Shown here: positions 43,101 to 54,886 of the stretch, piece by piece | How the letters are laid out: every line of letters starts with the position of its first letter | Position numbering within the stretch: the first letter of the stretch is position 1 | Assembly (NCBI GenBank): GCA_033439765.1 | Contig: JAULSN010000006.1 | Coordinates: 2,480,001 to 2,544,000, forward strand | DNA: 64,000 nt | Source: Lasiosphaeria ovina | Taxonomy: Eukaryota; Ascomycota; Sordariomycetes; Sordariales; Lasiosphaeriaceae | Direction: 5' to 3' | Program-made: the position numbers and the translations under genes | Notes under the pieces: model-generated | What the model was told of the DNA's origin: nothing | The model's input: only the letters and a program-made list of their open reading frames with translations | Databases searched by the model: none

Positions 43101-43951
43101 TTGGTCTGTGGTGCGCATGTGGTAGGATCAGGGGCAGGCAGATCCGTGAGAAACGGCCGCTAATTACGGGAGGCGGCTATGCATGGCTTTGTCAGTGGCG
43201 GTCAATGGCGGCGGCGGCATCATGCACAATCCTTTCGGGCCGTTGGATCATGGCCGAGATTTGGCCATTGGACGACCGCCTTGGCCGCCCTGCGTGGGGG
43301 CGCCTGTCAGTTATGGATATGCAAGTCGTGATCCATTCCCGGTGGCGTCGAATGCAAGCTCTCTGGTAGTCCCGTTGCAGCTCTGGATTCACGAAGCGGC
43401 GTAAAGGGGCCTTGCGGCGGCGTGTAAGCCAAAGATAAGGGAGTTAGGTGCCTAAACCTGAATTTAGAAATGGATACCGAGAACCAAGCCAGTCCTATTT
43501 ACAATATTGCCGGCGGCACGCAGATGGCCAGAATATTGATTGGGAGGCGCAAGAGCCGTCGAGGTTACTTTGAGCATGTGTAACGGTGCACAAGCAGAAC
43601 TCAAGTGATGCCTAGCCCGCCGGCAGGCAGTGAGTGCATCTGCCTGCCGCGGCTCCTGCCGCCCACTAGAATAGGTTCCTCGAATACAGTTCCATCAAGA
43701 CAATAACTCTCCCTAGACTCTAATCAAAATTTTTCTCTTGAACCACCAGCACCACACACGAGTCCAAATTAACCTACAGCAACACCCGAGACTGGAGAGC
43801 ACCAAAAAACCACAAACAAACAACACCACCGCCATTTCGACGTCCATCCCCAAGTGCCGAACTCACACCCACCGCACGCGCACACGGCCCGCGCCGCCGA
43901 GAATCTCCCCGTCACCAATTCACACACCCACGCACCCCTTCCTTTGCACCC
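40128..43951. other. Gene-poor stretch with dispersed repeat (3.8 kb)
   Basis: AT-rich block at 41040-41160, a dispersed repeat copy at 41152-41276, and short open frames with no family. The last 250 bp before 43952 are C/A-rich and look like a 5' leader. Confidence 0.45.
41152..41276 (+). repeat. Dispersed repeat, copy 1
   Basis: About 125 bp starting ATATTGAACTGCGTGCCT, repeated in inverted orientation at 52347-52470 with mostly transition differences. Its last 16 bp (CCAAGTGCAGGGTAGG) recurs in tandem at 41280-41295 only in this copy. The family is not identified; it could be an LTR or miniature-element end. Confidence 0.75.
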
Positions 43952-44845
43952 ATGGCAACTCCAGCCCCTGCCTTCGCAGCCATGGTAACGCCAGACATGC
44001 GCCCCGCCGCCGCGGTCATGGCACGGCCGACGCTGCCGCTGACGCGCGCCGACCTAACGCTACTAACCGGCTTCCCCGACGACGCCGACCGCCCACGGTC
44101 ACCCAGTCCCAGCCCCGCAGCCGAGCAGCAGCGCGTGGCGGCGCTCCTCGACGCCGCCGCCGGCACAACCACAACCACCACAAGCGACTCCCAAGAAGAC
44201 ACCATCGGCCACGCAGCCTCCATTCTCAGCGCATCCGGGAGCGCGGAGCTGCTGACATGCATCGACGCCGCGACCGGCGACTCGGCACTGCACGCGGCCG
44301 CCCGCTCGGGGAACCACGCGGCCATGCGCGCGCTCGCGGCGGCCTTCGGCCCGAACCTGAGCCGCCGCTGGCGGCACGAGCGGCTGTACTACGTGTTCGT
44401 CGCGCACGCGAACCGCGCCGGCGACACGGCGCTGCATGCGGCGGCTGCCGGCGCGGGCGGGCTGCCGGCCGTCGTGTCCGTCTACCGGCTGTTTGTGCGG
44501 GGGTGGCTGGCGGACGAGACGGCGGCCGCGTATGATACGGCGGCTGGCTGGCCGGCGCCGGAGGATGAGGTGTATGACGGTGAGGACGTGGGGCAGCAGG
44601 AGGAGAATGGCCATGTGTTGGCGTTTGTGCTGGCGAGGAATAAGCAGGGGAAGGATGCGGCTGCTGTTGCGGCGGACTTGGGTCGTGCGGACGTGGTTGA
44701 GTGGATTGAGGCGTTGGTGCAGCGGCTTGATCCGTGTGGGAAGAGGTATGATGGGCAGCAGCTGTGGCGTTGGGAGCTGGGTGTGTTAAGACGGTGGCGG
44801 TTTGCGCCTGAGGACGGCGAGGTGGCCGTGGCGGGTGGGGTTTGA
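43952..44845 (+). CDS. Small ankyrin-repeat-like protein (297 aa)
   Basis: Single exon, GC-rich. Ankyrin-type helices occur at about 108-133 (DSALHAAARSGNHAAMRALA) and 155-183 (AGDTALHAAAAGAGGLPAVV). A looser third repeat lies at about 239-268 (NKQGKDAAAVAADLGRADVV). The N-terminal 80 residues are Ala/Pro/Thr-rich. Ankyrin repeats mediate protein binding; there is no catalytic domain and no targeting signal. A C-rich leader precedes the ATG. Longer open frames in other phases over this gene are by-products of its base composition. Confidence 0.75.
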   Translation: MATPAPAFAAMVTPDMRPAAAVMARPTLPLTRADLTLLTGFPDDADRPRSPSPSPAAEQQRVAALLDAAAGTTTTTTSDSQEDTIGHAASILSASGSAELLTCIDAATGDSALHAAARSGNHAAMRALAAAFGPNLSRRWRHERLYYVFVAHANRAGDTALHAAAAGAGGLPAVVSVYRLFVRGWLADETAAAYDTAAGWPAPEDEVYDGEDVGQQEENGHVLAFVLARNKQGKDAAAVAADLGRADVVEWIEALVQRLDPCGKRYDGQQLWRWELGVLRRWRFAPEDGEVAVAGGV

Positions 44846-45142
44846 TTTGATTGAGATGTTGGCGGCTGAGTCCTTTGCTTTGCTTTGGGAGATTATGAAT
44901 TATGTTTGCTGTGTTGCAATCAGGCTTTATGCGGCTTTCAGACGACGCAATTCACGTGGCTGGTCTCATTCATTAGTGACTTAGATGCCATATAATTCAA
45001 GTTATGTGCAGTTGATTCGGTATTTGGAGAAGTGACACAACAATTTGAACGTCTATACAAAAAGAAAAGCCACATTTGATAAGATATCACAAGTCAGCCC
45101 CCCGTCCTCGCCCTGCCCTCCCTTTGGTAGCCACCACAGCTC

Positions 45143-46271
45143 TCAGCCCTTGAGGACCTTGCCCGAGTAGAACTCGACGCGGTTCCCGTTGACAGGCGTG
45201 TCGTGGATCGTGTAGTCGTAGGCGACGGCCACGGCGGTAAAGGTCTCGGCGTTGTCGACGGCGTTGTCGAAGGTGGTCGTGAGCATCTGGTCGACCGAGT
45301 AGATCTCGCCGACGGCGGGGGTGCTGTCGTCGTTGCCGAGGACCAGGTGGAACAGCTCGTGGAACAGCGTGGCGGCCGAGGGCATGTTCATGCCGAAGAT
45401 GGCGCTAAACTTTTGCGCGCGGGCCTTGTTGGCCTGCGTGACGGGCGCCGGCGCGAGGCTGCGCAGGCGGCGTGTCACGGGGTTCAGCGCCGTGTTGGTC
45501 GTGCCGAACGACGCCGGACACAGCGTGATGGTGCTCGGCCACAGATCGTGCTGCGTCGCGCCTTCGAAGCCCGCCGCGCTGCACAGGCCCGAGTTGGGCC
45601 CGCCGCCGGGGTAAATTTGGTCGAAAATGTATGAGTTGTGCTTGTCGCTCCAGTACGGCACCGCGACCCTTTTGGTCGCGGCCTTCTGCTTCTTCTGCAT
45701 CTGCACGTACTCGGGGATGTCCATGATCCTTTGGGTGACGCCTTGCTTGTTCTTGTACTCGGTGCGGCCCGTCAGCCAGGCCGGGTCCGTCATCTGCCGC
45801 CTCAACAGCCAGGTGCTGTGGCAGAAGAGATACGGCGTTGCCTTTGCGCCGCCGTTGATCCCGATCTTGCCGGGGTCTTCCATCCAGCTCTTTACGGTTT
45901 GGTACTTGGCTGCAAACCCATGTCAGTACGTGTTGCATGATGGCACGGGAGAGACGCTACTTGCCTGCGATGGTGTTGAGCTGTGCGTCCGTGAGGTCCT
46001 TCGCGGGCGACTTGAGACGAAAGTAGGCATCGAGCAGTCGCTTTGCCTCGGGGCTGGTCTTGTATTCTTTGCGGGCCTGCAGTCCCTCGTTGACGAGTGT
46101 GTAGCAGTCGGCGAACATGTTCTCCAGGTTCGCCAGCCCGACCCACGCACAACCGCCTTGGTCATTGTTCGCCGTGTTGATCTTGAAGGCTTTGGCAATG
46201 GACACCTGGGCAGCCAAAATGCCGGGAACAGCCAGAGCCAAAAGACCCGCAATGGTTGAGGCGAGACGCAT
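45143..46271 (-). CDS. Secreted HExxH zincin-type metallopeptidase (357 aa), GC-AG intron
   Basis: Two exons, 45965-46271 and 45143-45909. The 55-nt intron (45910-45964) has a GC donor (CAG/GCAAGT, the standard GC-type consensus), a TACTGACA branch and a TGCAG acceptor. It joins LNTIA to AKYQTV in frame, and no GT donor works. The signal peptide spans residues 1-21. HELFHLVLG (H286, E287, H290) is the zinc-binding helix. NAETFTAVAVAYDY about 40 residues later supplies a likely third ligand (E), as in fungal M35-like and related zincins. Probably an extracellular peptidase; substrate unknown. It is not closely similar to the HEFTH protein at the left edge. Confidence 0.8.
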
Positions 46272-47223
46272 CTTGGCTGTCTGCTCTCGGAGGCTTGATA
46301 GGCAAGGAGAGACAAACGAGAGATGGAAGAGTGCGAGAGAGTAACGAGAGGCAACCGAGACTCCAGAGACAGACTAGGGAGGTTGAAGACCCTTCAAGTC
46401 CCGGATATATCGCGTCCTTTTAGACATGAACAGCCCCTGAGCGAGCGCCAAGTGGGTGGTGTCTGCATTGCGATCATGTAAACCACCGTATTGCTCCCCC
46501 TAATTGTTGTCTATACCAAGCGGCACGGTGCGGGCTCTGGCAGGCTGGCTGACAGCTTGTTTACGGGCTTATTGTTGGATGCGGCGCAGTTGCCTGCCGT
46601 GCTAGCAAACTGCCGGACCGACCGAGCACAAGACCATTGCAGTCAGGCAACCCGCAACAGTTGCACCCGAGGCACCCGACGCACATACAACCCGGCCTCC
46701 ATATCCATTCTTAGTCCGCGTCAATCAGTCATGTCAGGTAGTTAAAATTAATTATTGAACATCAGGGGGTGAGTGTGTGGCCATCAAACATGGCTCGTCA
46801 CCAGTCAGGGACGTATTCGCCCCAATTAACGGAGCCATCCTCTTTTTTTTTGGCCGCTCGGAACTTTCTCCTGCGGCCCTGGTAGAGGATCAAGGGAGTG
46901 GCGCACAATCAAGGGGAGAGACCCAAAGCGGTGAGCGAGTATTCATGCGCATGGCCTGGGTTACACGGTTACACGAAGCGGCGAACTCGGCCGACCATAT
47001 GGCCGCGATACCGGTAAGCGTCTGTGCCGTCGCCACGGCCCCTGATCCCATATTTTCGTGGTCAGTTCGTGGTCTGGTGAGGAGGACTTATTTTATACGT
47101 CCAATTCCCTTGGCCAAGTTGAAATTTAGCAACTCACTCAGCTTCTCCTTTCACTCTCCCTTTTCGGCTCCCCACCGCCGCTCGTAGCTGAGTGAGAACA
47201 TCTCTTTCTGAACAGTGGACACT
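46272..47223. other. Divergent intergenic region between zincin and GH55 genes
   Basis: 950 bp shared upstream region of two secreted-protein genes transcribed away from each other. A T-run (46848-46856) and a CT-rich leader before 47224 are seen; no operator assigned. Confidence 0.4.
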
Positions 47224-50200
47224 ATGAAGGTGTGTCTTCTCCTGGCCACGGCCCTAGCCGCCATGGCCGCTGTCACGGTGCCCGTTGCGCCCGTCGGCTC
47301 GGCTCCCCCACTTCCAGTTGGGCCACCCCAGGTGAGTGTCCTATCATTTTCCCCGTAAACTGCAATCTTATTATTCCAGCAGCGAATGACTGACCAGCAA
47401 CGACGGGCAGCCGGCACCCACGTACGCCAAGAATAACATCAACAACCAGGAAGGCACCGCGCCCGACAAAGGCTTCCTGAAGGGGCCCGTCTTGGCGCCG
47501 CTCTCTAACGACACCATCAATCAGATCCACCGCCACTCACCATCGCTGGTGGGCATCTCGCACAACGTCACGGCGCATAACGCCTCCAGCCCCTCCAAAC
47601 ACGAGACGCGCCAGACCAGCAGCTACTGGCTCAGCACGCTCGGGCCCAAGGGCAAGTCCCCGCTGGCGCCGGCGGGCTACCAGGTGTTCCGCAACGTCAA
47701 GGACTACGGGGCGCGCGGCGACGGCGTGACCGACGACACGGCGGCCATCAACCGGGCGGCGGCGGCCATGAGCCCGACCAACGCGGCGACGCGGTGCGCG
47801 GCCGACTGCGGGTCAACAACCACGCTCGGCGCCGTCGTGTACTTCCCGCCGGGCACGTACGTGGTGTCGAGCCCCGTGATCCAGTACTACCACACGCAGT
47901 TCGTGGGCGACGCGGTGGCCAAGCCGACGCTCAAGGGCGCGGCCAACTTCTCGGGCATCGCGCTCGTCGACGGCGACTTCTACGTGCCGGGCGGCAACGG
48001 CAGCCAGTGGTACATCAACCAGAGCAACTTCTACCGGCAGATCCGCAACCTCGTGTTCGACCTTACGGGCATGGCGCGGCAGAACTTCCAGGGCGACCAG
48101 CAGTACGTGCCGACGGGCATCCACTGGCAGGTGGGCCAGGCCACGTCCATCACCAACTGCGACTTCCGCATGGCCGTGTCGGACACAGCCGGCGCGGCCA
48201 CGGCCATGGGCATCATGATGGAGAACGGCAGCGGCGGGACGGTCAGCGACCTCACCTTTGTGGGCGGCAACATCGGCTTCTTCGCGGGGTCGCAGCAGTT
48301 CACGGCCACCAACCTGCAGTTCACGTCGTGCCTGACGGCCATCAAGCAGGTGTGGAACTGGGGCTTCACGTGGAAGAACCTGTACGTGGTGTCGTGCTAC
48401 GTGGCCATCGACTGCACGCAGTACTCGACTGCCACGCGCCAGGGCACTGGTAGTATCTCGGTCGTCGACTCGCACTTCAACGGCGTGCCCTACGCCATCA
48501 CCGTCGCCCAGCAGGGGTCGCAGCAGCCCAGCATTGTGCTCGAAAATTTGTTGGTGGAGAACTCGGCGTCGGTCGTGCTCGTGTCGGGCGGGAGCACGCT
48601 GCTGGCCGGCTCGACGACGGGCCCGCTGTACATCGCCTCGTGGGCCTCGGGGCTGCAGTACCTGGCGGGCGGGTCGGCGGGCAAGAAGAGCGGCTACGTC
48701 AGCGCGGCGCCCAAGAAGCCGGCGGCGCTGCTCGACGCCAGCGGGCGCTACTTCTGGCGGTCCAAGCCGCAGTACGAGACGGTGGCGGCCAGCAGCATCC
48801 TCCTGGCCACCGACTTTGGCGTCGCCAACGACGGCACCGGCGACCAGACGCAGACCATCAACGGACTGCTGTCGCTGGGCTCTGGCAAGGTCATTTTCTT
48901 TCCTGCGGGCATCTACATGGTGCAGGGCACCATCAACATCCCCGTCGGCTGCAAAATTGTCGGGTCGGGGTGGAGCCAGATAATGGCCACTGGCAGCTTT
49001 TTCGGGGATGAGGCGAACCCGAAACCCGTGGTGAAGGTCGGTAAGCCAGGCGACAAGGGCGTCATCGAGATCTCCGACATGCTTTTTACGGTCAAGGGCA
49101 GCACGGCGGGGGCCGTCCTCATGGAGTGGAATGTGCATGAGTCGACTCAGGGGTCGGCGGCCATGTGGGACAGCCACTTCCGGGTGGGCGGCGCGGCGGG
49201 CACGAACCTGCAGCTGGCCGACTGCCCGATCGGCGGGACGACGCCCAAAGCGGCGTGCAAGGCCGCGTCGCTGCTGCTGCGGGTGACGGGCAGCGCGTCG
49301 GCGTATCTCGACAACGTGTGGGCGTGGACGGCGGACCACGACCTCGACAGCCCCCTCAACGGCAAGGCCACCGAGGGCCCCGACGGCATCCCGTCCAACG
49401 TGCTGACCGACATCTCCGTGTACACGGGCCGAGGCGTGCTCATCGAGTCGCAGGGCCCGACGTGGCTGTATGGCACCTCGTCCGAGCATCACCAGCTGTA
49501 CCAGTACCAGCTCAGCGGCGCCAAGAACGTCTACATGGGCCACATGCAGACAGAGACGCCCTACTACCAGCCCGCCCCCAACGCCGCCGCCCCCTATACC
49601 ATCGGCCGCTTCCCCACTGACCCGACGTTTGGCGACTGCGCGGGCGCGGCGTCAGCCGACGGCAGCTGCCGCGGGGCGTGGGCGCTGCGGCTGATCAACT
49701 CGAGCAGCGTCTTCATCTACTCGGCGGGCTTCTACTCTTTCTTCCAGAACTACCAGCTGGGCTGCACGGCCACCGAGAGCTGCCAGAAGGCGCTGGTCGA
49801 GACGAGCTACACGACGGGCCTGTGGCTGTTCAACCTGTTCACCAAGGGCAACACGCAGATCGTGACGCCGCGCGGTGGAACCAGTCGCGGCCTGCTGCCC
49901 GTGCTATTCAACGACACAACGGCCAATGGCTACACCAGCGAGGTCGCCGCCTGGCTGCCGCTGGCCCTCGGTGGCGGCGATATGGGACTGGGTAACGGCA
50001 CCGCCGGCGCCGGGTCCGGCGACGTCTACGTCGACCCGGGGCTATGGGGCTCTGCCAAGCCGACGGTGTCGTGCGCACCACCCTGTACGTACGTGCTGCC
50101 GCCGGCGACGCTCAAGACACCCACCACAATCAAATTCCCGCCATCAACAACTGCGCTCGAGGTGGGCTGGACGACGACGGCCGTGTACACCGACGGCGGC

Positions 50201-51908
50201 TCCACATCAACAACAAGCATCTACACCAAGGTGACGGTGACGACGGTACTCACGATCCCGCCCCTGACAACAAACAAGATCGACTTCTCCAACGTGCCGA
50301 TCCCGGACGGCTTCACGGCGACCGTCATCACGCCGCAGCCCAGCGTCGTGCCGCCGCCGTTCGTCGTCACCGATAGCCCCGACCCCGAGAGCAATGGCGC
50401 CAAGCACCCGCCCAACTCGCGCACTATCACGCCCAAGCCGTGGCCGTGGTCCGTGAGCGGCGGGCCCACCGTCACGTCGTCATCGTCTTCGTCCAGCACC
50501 ACTCCACTGGTTATCGTTGTCACTCCCGTCTCGCACACCACTGGCCCGCCGAACCCCGTCTGCACGGGCGGGTGCGGGCACAAGGTATGTTTCCTTCTCC
50601 TTTTTGTCTTTTGTTGTGTCCCACATAATCAACAACAACAACAACATGACAACAGCAATACTGACACACCCCAGTGCGAGCACTTCTGCAGCTGGCCGTG
50701 CGCAGTCGGCTGCAACAGCGACGGCAAGGACTGCACGGGCGACAGCTGCACGCAGGGCGGCGACTGCTCGGGGCCCGACTGCACACGGGGCGGCGACTGC
50801 AGCGGGCCCAAGTGCACGCGCGGCGGTGACTGTACGGGGCCCAAGTGCAAGAGCGGCGGCAGCTGCTCGGGGTCAGGCTGCGGGCGGGGCGGCAGCTGCT
50901 TCGGCCTCGGCTGCTCCAAAGGCGGCGGCTGCACGGGGCCGCTGTGCCACTCGGGCGGCGGCTGCGGGCCGGGCGCGTGCTCGAGTGGCGGATGCTCGGG
51001 TTCTAATTGTGGGACGGATAGCGATGATGATGGCGTTGGTGGGTTTTTACCCCTTATTTACTCAGTCCCCGTCCCTTTGCTTGATCAGAGAGCTGACCTC
51101 TGTTGCGTAACCAGACGACGACATCGACTCCAACGACCCGGACAAGCCATCCGAGTCCGACCCAGACAAATGCACGACATCCACCTTCTCCTCCTGCCGA
51201 GAATACTGCACCGCGCTGCCGACGACCACATCCTGCACGAGCACGTGCGATAACGTGGTCGGATGCGACACAACGGGCACCGAGATCGCCACGACCATCA
51301 CCCCCGCGCCGGCGGCGATCGCAGGCCTAACCGAAAACTGGCAAGGCGACGGCGACGCGAACCTGGACAGCGTCGCCTCGTCCGTGATCAGCTTCCTCAG
51401 CGGGATCGGCGACTTTGGCAGCGCGTCCCCCTCTCCAACGCCGACTGGCATCCCCAACATCCCGGCGCCGCAGCCCTCGGACGCGGCCGAATACGACACG
51501 TACATGTACGTCGGGGCGAACGTGTACTCCGGCGCCAGCCCGGCCAAGTACGGGCACTGGGTCATGTACGGCAAGTGGGACGGGAGCAAGAAAGGCTACG
51601 CGCAGTTCAGCACCAAAACGTGCGAGCAGCGCGGGGACTTGTCGGCGACGCCGCTCAAGTCGCACTTCTACGACGGCCAGCAGACGTTCGCCAAGGTTGT
51701 CAGCAACACCAACTGCGTGCTCACGAGCAGCACCAGCGGCGTGGCGGGGCTGATGTGCGACGAGTTCTTCAACCCGATCGAGGCGGCTATCGAGTTTGAG
51801 GAGCCGCTGGAGGAGAACCTGGTCGACTATGCGAGCTGTGCGGGCGTCGGCGTCAGCTGGGCGAATCTGTTCGTGTGGAATTTCAAGGCGTCGAATAAGA
51901 ATGATTAG
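47224..51908 (+). CDS. GH55 exo-beta-1,3-glucanase with cysteine-rich repeat tail (1479 aa)
   Basis: Four exons: 47224-47331, 47411-50584, 50675-51038 and 51115-51908. Introns (79, 90, 76 nt) have GTGAGT, GTATGT and GTGGGT donors and keep frame; the first and last have CTGAC branches. Residues 1-20 form a signal peptide. Two pectate-lyase-like beta-helix modules start at about 131 (NVKDYGARGDGVTDDTAAIN) and 504 (DFGVANDGTGDQTQTING), the hallmark of GH55 enzymes releasing glucose from beta-1,3-glucan. A Thr/Pro/Ser linker (about 890-1094) follows. A block of alternating C-x5-C and C-x4-C units (CTRGGDCSGPKC-like, about 1095-1205) comes next, then a C-terminal domain of about 140 residues (AEYDTYMYVGANVYSG onward). 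GH55 enzymes are usually 750-950 residues, so the tail is an addition of unknown role, possibly wall or chitin binding. Confidence 0.85.
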
Positions 51909-52630
51909 GTGCCTAGGTTGGGGTCGATGTTTTTGTTTTGTTTTGTTTGGGACTGTGAAAGAGCGTAGACCTTGTCTTTTGTACACTTTAGATAAGAACT
52001 TGGTATCGGGTGGGGAGTAAAAAGGGGGTACGAACGGGAATTTGTAGCGATAATTAGATATATGCGATATATAGATTAAAGTTGGTCACGAAAAAAAAGC
52101 CAATACCCGGCGGAGGCACGAAGCACAAGTCCAACACGAAAGGTTCTCGGATCCGGCTGACTACAACTAGGTCTAGCGCATCACATGCCGGCCGCTCCGC
52201 TCCACACACCCGAACTTTGAACGGCCCGGGGAAGGTTATAGTTATAAGCTTAAACTAATTCAAGTTATAAGGGTCTTAACGGCTTATAACGGTTTTAAAC
52301 GAAATCCGGTATTTATTCTTAACCTCGCTTTCTCTTTATTTCTTACACCTACCCTGCACTTGGCTCCCGCCTTGGCTACCGCTTCCGCTCCGCGAGCTAC
52401 AGTATCGAGCCCACTATAGCACCCTGTACAGGTGCTCTCCTACAGGCCTCTCAGGCACGCAGTTCAATATATATGTACCGATTATGTAGTTAGAATCTGT
52501 TTAGAAAAATAGCAGCAAAACAACGACTCAGTCGCTGGCTTGTCTTTGGGAGAGCGCACGGGATCCCGAGTTTTCCGTTGCCTATAGCCGCATGTGATAG
52601 CTTCCAGCATAATTAGAGACTGCGTAGGTG
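51909..52630. other. Intergenic (720 bp), 3' flanks of convergent genes
   Basis: Holds the second dispersed-repeat copy and an AT-rich stretch (52230-52330). Both neighbouring genes end here, so it has no promoter role expected. Confidence 0.45.
52347..52470 (-). repeat. Dispersed repeat, copy 2 (inverted)
   Basis: Reverse complement of the repeat at 41152-41276. Shares the GAACTGCGTGCCT, AGGCCTGTAGGAG, ACAGGGTGCTA and CCAAGTGCAGGGTAGG blocks. Confidence 0.75.
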
Positions 52631-54886
52631 TCAGGTGAACCTTCCCATGATGCGATCTATTTCCTTGTTCAAGTCCGAGATCCATTCGTCCCACCCAACC
52701 TGTTTAATAGGGGGTAGTATGAAACCGATTCCCCACGAGTGGAATGTATTGTCGTTATTGGCGTACCGTAAAGGCTTGTCTTTGGCAAGCCGGTAGAGAT
52801 TGCGCATCGAACGGCCAACTAGCAGGCGACCAACCGATTCAAGCGTGGAGGTAGGGGAACCGAGCTGGCCGGAGGCAGTACGTGCGGAATTGCTGCTATG
52901 TCTGCGCATTCCGTACAGAGACCATCTCGCAGGAGATTCCTCGACGGGAGGCGGCTCATCGCGCTCATTGATGGGTCCACATTCTGCAGCTGTGCTTTGT
53001 GTCAAAACATGGTTGGATGCCTGAAATGACCCAGATGCGCGGCGGATTGAGCTGCTTTCTCCCCTTGCCTCGTCATCATTGAACTTCTTTTCCCATTCTT
53101 TCCAGCTGGCGGTTGTTGGTATTTTGCCGTATTCGTCAGAATCCTGAGAGGTAGAATCCTGAGAGGTTGGTAGGGATTCGCCGACCTTGAAGTTGGTGGA
53201 TGCAGGCGCCTCTTCCCTCGCCTTTACGGCACTTAAGCCATCATATTCAGATGATGCGAAATCGCCCTGTGGCCTCTCCCCTCTGGCATAGAGTTGTGTG
53301 TATAGGCGCGCCGTTTTGTGGTAGTCCTGGAAGTTTCGAACGTAGGTCTCGGCAATCTCGGGAACTAGAGGGTCTTGAATATTGGGACTTGCAAGAAGTG
53401 CACACAAGGCAGTTAGCAGTGCCCCGAGGGAATAGCGGTTTGACTTGCGTTCGGAAAACCAGGCGCTTTTCGTGTCATTGTCCGCGGCGCAGTTCTTCAT
53501 GTAGGGTTGCAAGCTCGGGTCGTTCCACCAGAGTTGGTAATCGGCGCAGATGTTGCCTTTACAGTCAATATTGGGGTGGTAGATCTTTGTCAAGAAGCGC
53601 AGGTCCGGAGCCTCAGTGATGTTTGTGAGGGGGAATGTCACAAGAATCCAGAATATACCTCCCGCGTATGGTGTATCGGGAGGCCCTTCAATGCTCGCGA
53701 CCAGTTTGTCGAGGTTGTCGTCCAGAGGAGCTGCACTAATGAATGGAACTTTAGCATTTCTGATCGTCCTCAACTCCAGAAACACTCGTCGTGCGACGGC
53801 CACTCCGTTGTGGGCGTCGACAAGAAGTCGTGTTGACTGGCTGGCCCAGACACCCTCATCTGCAGCCTTCACACTTGCCATGGAACTACCGTAGCCGGAG
53901 GATCCCGAATCAAATCGTAAACGTGGAAGAGCTGTGGTTGATTTGCTCAGGATTTCCGACATGAGACGTTGATTCTGCGGTAAGTCTCGTTCCATGCTGC
54001 CGTCGTCGAAGATATCGTTTTCAACGGGTCGACTCGTGGCAGCGGTATGGTACGACAGGCTACTTTTCGTCACACTCGACTTAACGTATTCCGTCGACGG
54101 ACCCGGGTGCGCCAAAATGCTGAGTCGGATGCTTGCTATTTCTGAGACCGTACTTGTCGGCGCCGAGACATTGCTACCCTTCGAGGACAAGGACCTAAGG
54201 CCTTGAAGAAGCCGCAGACTTTGACGGTCCGAAATTGATTCGACTTCATGCACCAGAAGTGCCTGCTGTTGTTCCAGAACACCGAGCGCGCTCGTCACTC
54301 CCTCGAGGCCATCTATCAGTTCCCTGATGCTGGTAATGATGGCCCTGAACTTGGGTAGGTCGTGCACAGCCCATCGTGTGACGGTCCACGTTGACTTGGT
54401 TTTCTGATTCCTCCGAATTCGGGCTCGGAAGGACTCAAACCGCTCGCGGAAAATGATGAGTCCCACGGAAGAGGCCGGTTGGGCGTCTTCCAAGGCCTGG
54501 GCCGCAACCGAATCCTGCAGGTCATATCTTCCAGTGACAAGGTCCGCCTTTTGGCAAAGCGACCTCAGATGATGTAAAGTCGACTCGATGGCTGGTCGAA
54601 TATTGTCGTCATTAAGGCGATCGTTATATGGCGTTGATGAGCCAGGGACGATGCCGAGGGTCTCGCCCCAGAGGATGAACCGGACTCTTTGCAACGAAAG
54701 CTAATACGGTTAGAAGAGGAATGATTAAGCCAATAATGGAGAGTAGTCTTGTACCTGAGTACATAGTAGGTCATAATCTTCACCAAACCCACGCGCCTTG
54801 ACGACGATGTCGAAGTTTTCGACGCATGATGAGAAAAGCCCCGCGATGCCGAGGACACCGACAACCAATCCTGCAACATCCGCCAT
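52631..54886 (-). CDS. HeLo domain fused to ubiquitin-conjugating E2 domain (733 aa)
   Basis: Two exons, 54755-54886 and 52631-54700. The 54-nt intron (54701-54754) has a GTACAA donor, a TCTAACC branch and a TTAG acceptor, phase 0. Exon 1 plus the start of exon 2 read as a HeLo domain: GLVVGVLGIAGLFSSCVENF, GFGEDYDLLCTQLSLQRVRF and LWGETLGI. This is the HET-s/HeLo pattern of membrane-targeting cell-death domains (about 1-220). Residues about 345-500 form an E2 core: IEGPPDTPYAGGIF, FPLTNITEAPDLRF, IYHPN (H419-N421) and the active-site cysteine C429 exactly seven residues after HPN (GNICADYQLWW). The C-terminal 230 residues are unassigned and end with a WDEWISDLNKEIDRI helix. Both the HPN and the Cys are kept, so E2 activity is plausible. 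A role in non-self recognition or programmed cell death is inferred from the HeLo domain. Confidence 0.85.

Noticed and set aside
47813..49543. 576-codon minus-strand open frame
   Set aside because: It mirrors the GC-rich third positions of the GH55 gene; its protein is Arg/Ala/His-rich with no motif.
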